Positions 19,101-25,577 of a DNA stretch of 31,815 bases are shown in pieces. The stretch comes from G020354785 sp964580815. Lineage in GTDB: Bacteria; Bacteroidota; Bacteroidia; Bacteroidales; UBA10428. Within the stretch, counting starts at the first letter, position 1; every line of letters starts with the position of its first letter. Below the pieces are notes generated by a model. The model was not told the DNA's origin, made no database searches, and worked only from the letters and a program-made list of their open reading frames with translations. The stretch spans positions 1-31,815 of the forward strand of contig CAZOLY010000016.1 of NCBI GenBank assembly GCA_964580815.1. The letters are read 5' to 3'. Both the position numbers and the translations under genes were made by a program.

Positions 19101-22100
19101 CGGTGATATACTCACCCGACACAATGTATCATCACTTCGTCAATCCCTCGAATAATGACACTACATATTATATAAAACTTGTTGCCACAAATTTTGAGGG
19201 ATGTAAAGACTCACTGACAAGGCATGTGACATTATATCCAATGGTGATAGCAGCATTTGATTTTGCCACGCCAAATGCAGGATGTAATCCTCTCACAGTT
19301 GACTTCATAAATAACTCACAGGGTAAGAATCTCAGCTATTTGTGGGACTTCGGAGACGGAACAAGCTCAAGCAATACAAATCCGGTGAATAAAGTTTTTG
19401 CTAATTATGCTAATAATGATACCATATATACAGTCGAGTTAACGGCAGCCAACCTCTATGGCTGCGACAGCAGTTTTTACAGGGACGTTGAAGTTTATGC
19501 CAATGTGTATCCCGAATTCACAATCAGCAAAGTTGATAGCTGTTCACCTTTTAAAATAAGAGTCAACAATAGTTCACACGGAAACATAGATGATTATATA
19601 TGGAAGTATACTCCTGATGATTCTATTGTTTTAAATAATCCTTCCAATCCTGATATTCCGGCATACATTAATACGGGTACTGATCCTGATGTTTATGAAA
19701 TCGTACTGCGTACGGTAAATGGTTATTGTGAGGATTTTTATGCTGATACAGTTATTGTATATCCCCAGGTAATAGCAAATTTTAATCCGGATCAGACTGA
19801 GGGTTGCCAGCCCCTGACTGTTGCTTTTACAAATAATTCCAATATTAAGACAAACACGTATTTTATATGGGATTTTGATGACGGGACTTCTTATAATGGT
19901 GCAAATCCGAATCCTCATACTTACAGTAATTCAAACTCAAGCAGTACATTTTATGATGTAAAGCTGGAGGCTACAACTCAGTATTACTGTTACGATGATA
20001 CCGTAGTTCAGATTGAAGTATATCCGTTTATCAGGGCCCGTTTCATACTGGACAAACCTTTTATTTGTTCCGATGAATCTTTTGCAATTGACAGAACAGG
20101 CTCAGGCGGGGGCATAAACCAGTACTGGTGGGATTTTAACAATGATGGTATATATGACTCAAATAACGGTGCCCCGGTTTTTAATCATACAGTAACAAAT
20201 ACAGGCACCTCATCACTGAACAATACAGTAAAGCTGAGGGTAACAAATGTCCAGGGTTGTGAGAATATATATACAAGATCAATACTGGTGCATCCGCAGG
20301 TCAGGGCCAACTTTAGTATAGACAACAGTGGTCCGTGCTATCCGCATGTTACTGAACTTACAAATCTGTCTAACAATATTGGGGTGGTTTCCACTAATTT
20401 TGACTGGGACTTCGGAGACGGTTCAAGTTCGAATGATGCTAATCCTGACCATCTTTACAGGAATTTCAGCTATACTAATGACAGGCAGTTTAATATCACT
20501 CTGACAGCAACTTCTGATTATGGATGTGACAGCACAATATCACGGCTTATTTCAATACACCCCAAGCCATCTGCTGAATTTGACTTTGAAGATATATCTG
20601 CAGACTGTCCCCCGTTCACTCCCGTGATAAATAATTTATCGCAAGGTACAAGCCTCTCGTATGCGTGGACCCTGGAAAATGGATCACCGGGCACAAGCAC
20701 AGATTTTGAACCGGCGGGTACCTTTATGAACACCAGCAATAATATTCTGACAAATAGAATAACATTAATTACCACGACCGGATTTAATTGCAAGGATACT
20801 GCCGAAAAGGACATACAGGTTTATCCCGGTGTGACTGTAGATTTTTCCTCTTCACCGGGATGGAGTGGTTGCGATCCCCTGGTACTGGATTTTGATGGAT
20901 TATATGACGGAAATGCAATAAATTTTATGTGGCAGTTTGACGATGGAAGCATAAGCACCATGGAAAATCTACAGCACCTCTTCACCAATACCGAAGCCAC
21001 AAACAGAGAATTTGAAGTAAACTTCAGGGCATTAACAAGTTATGGATGTGAGGATGATACGACAAAAATCGTGACAGTTTTCCCGAGTCCGGAACCAGAG
21101 TTTGTCCCTGAACCGGTGCTGCAGCAATATGATACTGTTAACGATATGACAAGCATTACGCTTACAAATTATACTTTACACCAGGATAGCTGGAACTACG
21201 AATGGGATTTTGGAAATGATGTAACCAGCAATAATGGCGATTACACATTTGTATATACATATGATAACATGTTCTGGGGTGAGCCGGAGGATAATTATGC
21301 CATACCGGTAACTTTATATGCAGGCAATATAAACAACCCCGAATGTAATGCCAGTGTTTCCCATAATATATACATTACACCCCCTGCACCACAAATATAT
21401 ATTGGAGAAGATGAAACCGGATGTGTGCCTTTCGAAGTGAGTTTTAGAGCTACGGTAAAATATACAAACAATACATACGACTGGAATTTTGGATTTGAAA
21501 GTAATACATCAGCTGAGGAAGAGCCGGTTTTTGTATATACTGAACCGGGAACATATATGGCAAGGTTGCTGGTTACTGGTCCGGGGGGAGCAAATGTTGA
21601 TTTCAAGGACATCACTGTTTACCCTTTGCCTGAAGTTGATTTTACTTTCGCCCCAAGTGAGGTACTTAAAGAAAGCCAGACAGAACCATCTGAAGAGATA
21701 AAATTTTACAATAACACCAAGTATGCCGAGACATATGAGTGGTATTACAGGTATGAGGCTGATGATGAAAGGATTGAAAATCCCTTCTCAGTAGAGAATG
21801 AACCATTCCTCGTGCTGTACGATACAGGCCATTATTATGTCACACTGGTAGCAGAAACCACTTATGGATGCAGGGATTCGCTCATTCATCCCACTCCTAT
21901 ATATGTCAAGGGCACAAAAGAATTTGAATTGCCCGATTACTTCTATGTTAACCCGGCTGATATTGCCAGCGGCACATATGATCTGAATGTGCCGGTAGAC
22001 GGATTGTTTTATCCAAAATCGGAAGGAGTTGAGATATACAAATTTGAAATATATAACCGCTGGGGTGAATTGATATTCAGCACTAACAATATTAACACTG

Positions 22101-22258
22101 GCTGGAACGGTTGTATTGATAATGATCCTGCCCGTCCGGTCAGTCAGGGTGTCTATGTCTGGAAAGTGAAAGCTACGTTTACAAACGGCCAGACAAAAAT
22201 CTATGCAGGAGATGTTACCCTTCTTATTAATCCTGAAAGAATAACCCCGGATAACTAA
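16190..22258 (+). CDS. Giant IgGFc-binding-like/PKD-array surface protein with a kind-B-like (gliding-type) T9SS sorting domain
   Basis: 2022 residues. Signal peptide about 1-20 (FCLSAYTQ). Residues of about 20-475 resemble the IgGFc-binding N-terminal domain (LFWFAAPDVSSVHG, then HASGCRDIFGDQLVPTKLFGREY). Residues of about 488-560 look like a single Ig-like unit. About 563-1905 is an array of some fifteen PKD-type repeats of about 90 residues, with WDFGDG cores (FDWDFGDG, YLWDFGDGTS), VYP linkers and a conserved cysteine near each start (CSPF, CNPL, CQPL). The tail, about 1910-2022, matches the gliding-motility-associated C-terminal (kind-B T9SS) domain: EIYNRWGELIFSTNNINTGWNG, then QGVYVWKVKATFTNGQ. 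It lacks the usual FTPNGDGVND opening. Such proteins are exported by T9SS to the cell surface, as SprB-like adhesins are. A PorP/SprF-family gene follows, matching known substrate/partner pairing. Confidence 0.92.
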   Translation: MNRLTFFLVISIFCLSAYTQTDNLFWFAAPDVSSVHGSGEPEGGDGRPIYLHFTAVLPTTVTLSQPANPAFTPITFSLDEMEHQSIKLNDVIDPARIENYPMNLPLDPSDSIQNKAFLITAGPGEITCYYELDNYWNRDIFALKGRNALGKNFYVSTQNYFNNGGEYGGTAWSGFVIAATENNTRIVVYPNDVWLYPDPPIADSIVFYLDAGETFAFRAKERTANRHINGVRVKSDKNIVITGYDDSMAHASGCRDIFGDQLVPTKLFGREYLVMKGQLFSNERFFITTLYPNTSIWVNGVFQETIANAGQVRNYLVSTPTVYVRTSEPSMVVHITGYGCEMGGAYLPTIEGCTGSNNVTFTRTPNTLDGFFMNLMVRNDTATGSPLKNKSIRNFTITCNNNIDTIPSNYFDYVLDSTWAVLRNSMEVRDYISNKITSGSEARVSNKTARFHLGIINGGTGTGCKYGYFSDYAAAKGSAGIGGAYAPKLYTLCSLDPIRLVASGGIAYKWIGVSNPADTNNLSSTTVPDPIFIPDSAGLYSFQVNIIRECYADTTVNLNIFALYGPVALFNIQEKQGCSPFSPLFTNMTDPSRAETMMWNFDTRHNNWVNQSTLTNPFTRLYPENNTDTIQQYRIKLVAKGIFGECPDSIAKTIKVLPNVRAGFFTDTVSGCHPLRIRFTDTTLGPLDTIRSYWDFATNQMTYDSIISFTFNNFAKKDTIYPARLIAYSTFNCNDTAMININVYPNINANYSISSIIDCSPFQATLNPIISTGVDTFFWDIYDIKHTIIDSSFVRTSYNAFNFNHIDNSQPNPDTLYIGMNGVNSYGCRDTANTRRLIVYPEVHSLFNLVPDIICDSVRVDFTNNSIGYSLMFDWDFGDGISYTDTSKAPFTHRYFNRTENDTSYIISLVSISDYMCRDTITDTVLVHPFVRALFGLGFLNNCSPLDAKLPNTSMGGDRFDWYFGDGTNDSVIYSPDTMYHHFVNPSNNDTTYYIKLVATNFEGCKDSLTRHVTLYPMVIAAFDFATPNAGCNPLTVDFINNSQGKNLSYLWDFGDGTSSSNTNPVNKVFANYANNDTIYTVELTAANLYGCDSSFYRDVEVYANVYPEFTISKVDSCSPFKIRVNNSSHGNIDDYIWKYTPDDSIVLNNPSNPDIPAYINTGTDPDVYEIVLRTVNGYCEDFYADTVIVYPQVIANFNPDQTEGCQPLTVAFTNNSNIKTNTYFIWDFDDGTSYNGANPNPHTYSNSNSSSTFYDVKLEATTQYYCYDDTVVQIEVYPFIRARFILDKPFICSDESFAIDRTGSGGGINQYWWDFNNDGIYDSNNGAPVFNHTVTNTGTSSLNNTVKLRVTNVQGCENIYTRSILVHPQVRANFSIDNSGPCYPHVTELTNLSNNIGVVSTNFDWDFGDGSSSNDANPDHLYRNFSYTNDRQFNITLTATSDYGCDSTISRLISIHPKPSAEFDFEDISADCPPFTPVINNLSQGTSLSYAWTLENGSPGTSTDFEPAGTFMNTSNNILTNRITLITTTGFNCKDTAEKDIQVYPGVTVDFSSSPGWSGCDPLVLDFDGLYDGNAINFMWQFDDGSISTMENLQHLFTNTEATNREFEVNFRALTSYGCEDDTTKIVTVFPSPEPEFVPEPVLQQYDTVNDMTSITLTNYTLHQDSWNYEWDFGNDVTSNNGDYTFVYTYDNMFWGEPEDNYAIPVTLYAGNINNPECNASVSHNIYITPPAPQIYIGEDETGCVPFEVSFRATVKYTNNTYDWNFGFESNTSAEEEPVFVYTEPGTYMARLLVTGPGGANVDFKDITVYPLPEVDFTFAPSEVLKESQTEPSEEIKFYNNTKYAETYEWYYRYEADDERIENPFSVENEPFLVLYDTGHYYVTLVAETTYGCRDSLIHPTPIYVKGTKEFELPDYFYVNPADIASGTYDLNVPVDGLFYPKSEGVEIYKFEIYNRWGELIFSTNNINTGWNGCIDNDPARPVSQGVYVWKVKATFTNGQTKIYAGDVTLLINPERITPDN
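17878..21900 (+). repeat. About fifteen tandem PKD-type repeats (protein level)
   Basis: The unit is about 270 bp (90 residues) with a YP-x-V-x-A-x-F opening, a Cys-x-P-[FL] near position 15, W-D-F-G-D-G mid-unit and a C-x-D near the end. Repeat units 7, 13, 14 and 15 are the most divergent; 13 and 15 lack the opening cysteine. DNA identity between units is low, so the array is old. Confidence 0.8.
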
Positions 22259-22346
22259 TAAAACCTCATTAACAGTAAAATTTCCTGCATATAGGATTGA
22301 TTAAATGGACTTTCGGGAAAATATGTTTATATAAAAGGGACATTAA

Positions 22347-22377
22347 TTTGCAGAACTAAAATATTAATATATTTTTA
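22347..22377 (+). promoter_or_regulatory. Candidate promoter of the PorP/SprF-OmpH-glycosyltransferase run
   Basis: TTTG at 22347-22350, a 19-base spacer, then TATTTTTA at 22370-22377. This differs by one base from the Bacteroidota TTTG / TAnnTTTG housekeeping consensus at the right spacing. It would give a leader of about 150 bases before the ATG at 22537. Confidence 0.45.
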
Positions 22378-22467
22378 GCCTTTTATTATTTGTTAACAAT
22401 GTTCATAATTAGTTAAAGAATAATAAGTTAACAATAAAAAAAATATTTAAATTTCAAATCGTCTAAC

Positions 22468-22502
22468 ATAACTTAATACCGGACTATTTCGTATTAAGTT
22501 AT
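22468..22502. promoter_or_regulatory. Perfect 12-bp inverted repeat with 11-base loop upstream of the PorP/SprF-like gene
   Basis: The left arm ATAACTTAATAC (22468-22479) and right arm GTATTAAGTTAT (22491-22502) are exact reverse complements around an 11-base spacer, ending 34 bases before the ATG at 22537. There is no U-tract on either side, so it is not a standard terminator. It could be an operator (arm centres 23 bp apart, about two turns) or a leader hairpin that affects translation or message stability. Confidence 0.55.
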
Positions 22503-22536
22503 AGGAAATGAATATTTAAAAAATCAATGACCGTTT

Positions 22537-23505
22537 ATGAAGAGACGGATCTTCATATTTGTATTTTTTTTCGGATATACAATAAATATATATGCGCAGG
22601 ATCCTCAGTTTTCGCAGTTTTATGCCAATCCGCTTTATCTGGCCCCGTCTTTTGCCGGAGCAGTGGAAGGAAGCCGCATAACTGCAAACTACAGGAACCA
22701 GTGGCTTACGCTCGTTCCCTTTATCACCTATAATATTGGATATGATCAGTATTTCTCAGATTTTAAAAGCGGAGTAGGCATAATATGTATGAAGGATGTT
22801 ATAGGTAAAAGCGAGTTAGGTACATTCAGGGCAAGTTTATTATATTCATATAATTTTCAAATATTCCATGCTGTGAATATCAGGCCCGGACTGAGTTTCT
22901 CTTATATTGAACACGGACTGCACAATTATGATCTTAACAGTATATTCGATATACTGGGACAGCCTAGCCAGGGGTCGATATATGATTCTGACAAAGCCAG
23001 GAATGTTGATGTCGGTACATCTTTGCTTGTTTATACAAAAAATATGTGGTTTGGAACCACATTTGACCATATTATAAAACCTGACATATCCTTTTCTACC
23101 CTGCAGGCCCGTCTGCCAGTGAAATTTTCCCTGTATGGAGGAATAGAGCTTATTAAGAAAGGTAAACTCTTAAAGCCCAAAGATGAGACTATGACTCTTG
23201 CATTTTTGTTTAAGAACCAGGGAAAGCAAAACCAGCTGGATCTTGGGATTTACTGGTATAAGGTGCCTCTTGTTCTCGGAATATGGTACAGGGGACTTCC
23301 GCCCTTTAATTCACAGCGCGGAGATGCATTTGTGCTGCTTGCCGGATATAAAACAAGACATTTTAATATAGGCTACAGTTTTGATCTTACTATCTCCAAC
23401 CTTATATCACACGCTTACGCTACTCATGAGGTATCATTAAGTTTTAAGTTCAGGTTGCCAACAAGAAGGAAAAAAATTACAGGCGTTCCCTGCCCCGAAT
23501 TTTAA
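22537..23505 (+). CDS. PorP/SprF-family type IX secretion outer-membrane protein
   Basis: 322 residues, the normal family length. A signal peptide ends near IYAQ (about residue 21). It is followed by the family hallmark DPQFSQFYANPLYLAPSFAG and NYRNQWL. The rest is a predicted outer-membrane beta barrel, with alternating strands through to SLSFKFRLP. The family has two known settings: PorP in the core T9SS locus and SprF-like paralogues encoded beside large kind-B substrates. Placement directly after the 2022-residue substrate indicates the SprF-like role, in which the barrel helps export or surface attachment of its partner. No porK, porL, porM or porN genes are present here, which supports a substrate-dedicated paralogue. 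The upstream leader carries a candidate promoter and a strong inverted repeat. Confidence 0.93.
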   Translation: MKRRIFIFVFFFGYTINIYAQDPQFSQFYANPLYLAPSFAGAVEGSRITANYRNQWLTLVPFITYNIGYDQYFSDFKSGVGIICMKDVIGKSELGTFRASLLYSYNFQIFHAVNIRPGLSFSYIEHGLHNYDLNSIFDILGQPSQGSIYDSDKARNVDVGTSLLVYTKNMWFGTTFDHIIKPDISFSTLQARLPVKFSLYGGIELIKKGKLLKPKDETMTLAFLFKNQGKQNQLDLGIYWYKVPLVLGIWYRGLPPFNSQRGDAFVLLAGYKTRHFNIGYSFDLTISNLISHAYATHEVSLSFKFRLPTRRKKITGVPCPEF

Positions 23506-23545
23506 AATCCTGCAAATCGACATATACCTTTTCGGGATTAACAAA

Positions 23546-23577
23546 TTTTCAAATTAATAGAAGATAATTTATATTTG
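23546..23577 (+). promoter_or_regulatory. Candidate promoter of the OmpH-like gene
   Basis: TATATTTG (23570-23577) matches the -7 consensus TAnnTTTG exactly. A TTTT (23546-23549) sits 20 bases upstream where TTTG is expected. Transcription would start about 30 bases before the ATG at 23618. A 10-bp palindrome TTATGCATAA (23587-23596) lies near the predicted start of transcription. Confidence 0.4.
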
Positions 23578-23617
23578 CTGACAATTTTATGCATAATATA
23601 AACTTATAATTAAAGAA

Positions 23618-24244
23618 ATGAAAAGATTACCATTAATATTAAGTATAGTATCCCTTGCCGGTGTAATAGCAATAGGCATATTGTATTATATTGATAAAGG
23701 TGCTAAAGTAACTGCAACAGGGAAATCAGCAATAGATGAAGCTGGTCCTTTTGATATATCATCAAATTCAATAGCCTATATCAATATTGATACAGTTGTT
23801 AACAATTTTGATTTTTATCATGATCTTAAACAAAAATTTGAAAATAAATATAAGACCTCTGAGGCTGAGTTAGCATCAAAGGAGAGAGCATACAAGAAAG
23901 AGGTTGAAGACTACCAGTACAAGGTTCAGCGCGGACTTGTAACCCGTGCGGATGCTGAGCAGCTGGAGCAACATATTCTTAACGAACAGCAGAACCTTAT
24001 GAGCTTACAGGAAAATTTAAGAATGGAACTGGCAGAAGAAGAACAGGTGATGCTAAGACAAGTACTGAATTCCATTACGGTTTATCTTGAGGAACTGCAG
24101 GCAGAATATAAATACCAGTTTGTTTTTGGAACTACTACAGTTGGCGGGAATGTTCTGTATGCCGATAAGAATCTTGATATTACCAGTCAGGTTGTTAAGG
24201 GGCTGAACGAGAAATATAGAAAAGAATTAAGCAAAAATAAGTAA
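23618..24244 (+). CDS. Membrane-anchored OmpH/Skp-like periplasmic chaperone
   Basis: 208 residues. An N-terminal hydrophobic helix (about 5-25, LILSIVSLAGVIAIGILYYI) is followed directly by charged residues with no clear cleavage site, so the protein may stay anchored in the inner membrane and face the periplasm. The OmpH/Skp family opening is visible as SIAYINIDTVVNNFDFYHDLKQ (about 52-73). A long coiled coil (about 75-155) and the closing strand/helix VLYADKNLDITSQVVKGLNEKY follow. Skp-type proteins hold unfolded outer-membrane proteins during transit, so the location after a beta-barrel gene is sensible. The next gene, a glycosyltransferase, starts 12 bp later and is probably co-transcribed. 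Confidence 0.9.
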   Translation: MKRLPLILSIVSLAGVIAIGILYYIDKGAKVTATGKSAIDEAGPFDISSNSIAYINIDTVVNNFDFYHDLKQKFENKYKTSEAELASKERAYKKEVEDYQYKVQRGLVTRADAEQLEQHILNEQQNLMSLQENLRMELAEEEQVMLRQVLNSITVYLEELQAEYKYQFVFGTTTVGGNVLYADKNLDITSQVVKGLNEKYRKELSKNK

Positions 24245-24256
24245 CCCTCATGTTTA

Positions 24257-25543
24257 ATGGGTTTTGCCGACCAATATTTTCAAAAGCAAAAGGATTTCAA
24301 GCTTCATATAAAGGCTGAACCTCAAAAAGACCTGCGGTTTGTTGTTGTCATACCATGTTATTATGAGAATAAATTAATCCGTTCACTCAGCTCTTTATAT
24401 AACTGTTCCAGCCCACAATCTGCAGTTGAAGTAATTATTGTGATAAATTCATCGTCAAATGCAGGTAGTAAAATAAAGGAACAGAATTTAAAGACGTTTA
24501 GGGAAGCAAAAAAGTGGGCTAATGCTCATTCAGATAATAAATTTCATTATTATTTCATTTATGTCCCTGATTTACCGCCAAAGTTTGCCGGTGCCGGACT
24601 GGCCAGAAAGACAGGGATGGATGAGGCTGTCAGCAGGTTCAACCTAATACAAAACAAGTCCGGCATTATTATTTCTTTTGATGCAGACAGTATCTGCGAC
24701 AATAATTATCTGACGGAGATCGAGAATCATTTTAATAAATATCCTGATACCAACGGATGCAGCATCTACTTTGAGCATCCCGTATCAGGGGATGATTTCC
24801 CTGTCGCTGTATATAGGGCAATAATCCTGTATGAGCTGCATCTCAGATACTATGTACAGTCATTAAGGTATATATTATTCCCCTATGCTTACCATACCAT
24901 AGGTTCATGCTTTGCTGTAAAGGCGCTGACTTATACCAGGCAGGGAGGAATGAACAAAAGAAAAGCAGGTGAAGATTTTTACTTCTTGCATAAAATTATT
25001 CCCCTTGGTAAGTTTATTGATATAAATACCACGCGGGTAATTCCTTCGCCAAGGCCCTCGGGAAGGGTGCCATTTGGCACAGGATCCGCGGTTAACAGGT
25101 TCCTGATGAAGGATGAATCACCTTTTATGACCTATAATCCAGCCAGCTTTGAAGCATTGCGGGGATTCCTTAAAATAATTCCCCGGCTGTTTAAAACTAA
25201 AGGAGTTGATTTGGAGAGAAAAATTGAACAATTATCACGGCCAATGCAGGAGTTTCTGCAACACAACCATGCTGTTAATAAGATTAATGAAATAAACCAT
25301 AATTGTAATAATATAAACTCATTTTCCAAACGTTTCCTTGGCTGGTTCAATGCATTTAACGTTCTCAGATTCCTGAATTTCTGCAGTAAGAATTATTATC
25401 CTGATGTGGATATTTTATATGCTGTGAATGTTCTTCTGAGTAAGCTTGAATTGATATCTCATGAAATAACTGACGGGCAGGAATTATTAAGTCTGCTACG
25501 GCAGCATGAAAGAGGTCAAATAAAAAAAGCCCGCACTATCTGA
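24257..25543 (+). CDS. Family 2 (GT-A fold) glycosyltransferase
   Basis: 428 residues without membrane segments. The N-terminal GT-A domain (about 25-280) starts with LRFVVVIPCYYENKLIRSLSSLY, has the metal/nucleotide-sugar motif D142-A-D144 (IISFDADS), an acceptor-side GEDFYFLHKI segment, and KFAGAGLARKTGMDEAV between them. The C-terminal 150 or so residues are helical and not assigned. It should transfer a sugar from a nucleotide donor in the cytoplasm; the acceptor is unknown. The start ATG at 24257 is 12 bp after the OmpH-like gene. The last codons and the stop lie inside the hairpin that terminates the convergent CotH gene, so the 3' end does double duty. Confidence 0.88.
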   Translation: MGFADQYFQKQKDFKLHIKAEPQKDLRFVVVIPCYYENKLIRSLSSLYNCSSPQSAVEVIIVINSSSNAGSKIKEQNLKTFREAKKWANAHSDNKFHYYFIYVPDLPPKFAGAGLARKTGMDEAVSRFNLIQNKSGIIISFDADSICDNNYLTEIENHFNKYPDTNGCSIYFEHPVSGDDFPVAVYRAIILYELHLRYYVQSLRYILFPYAYHTIGSCFAVKALTYTRQGGMNKRKAGEDFYFLHKIIPLGKFIDINTTRVIPSPRPSGRVPFGTGSAVNRFLMKDESPFMTYNPASFEALRGFLKIIPRLFKTKGVDLERKIEQLSRPMQEFLQHNHAVNKINEINHNCNNINSFSKRFLGWFNAFNVLRFLNFCSKNYYPDVDILYAVNVLLSKLELISHEITDGQELLSLLRQHERGQIKKARTI

Positions 25544-25557
25544 ACTATTTGCGGGCT
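25522..25557 (-). terminator. Rho-independent terminator of the CotH-family gene, inside the glycosyltransferase 3' end
   Basis: On the minus strand an 8-bp GC-rich stem (AGCCCGCA/TGCGGGCT) with a 14-base loop is followed by seven U (A run at 25522-25528). It starts 20 bases after the CotH stop. On the plus strand the hairpin is followed by CCCTG and no U run, so it should stop minus-strand transcripts far better than plus-strand ones. Confidence 0.9.
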
Positions 25558-25577
25558 CCCTGTTATAATATCTGTTA

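Larger units (their letters stand above)
22259..22536. promoter_or_regulatory. 278-bp AT-rich leader region of the PorP/SprF-like gene
   Basis: Gene-free. It holds a good TTTG-N19-TATTTTTA promoter candidate, two GTTAAC sites (22392-22397, inside the palindrome TTGTTAACAA, and 22427-22432), a 12-mer ACAGTAAAATTT (22272-22283) identical to part of the operator-like repeat at 6972, and a perfect 12-bp inverted repeat close to the start codon. No obvious U-tract terminator for the upstream giant gene was found. Confidence 0.4.

Noticed and set aside
19631..19918. An isoleucine-rich open frame antisense to the PKD array
   Set aside because: Low-complexity composition and full overlap with a well-supported gene on the other strand.
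17878..21900. CRISPR array or minisatellite
   Set aside because: The regular spacing is that of coding PKD domains of about 270 bp; there are no identical short DNA repeats separated by unique spacers.
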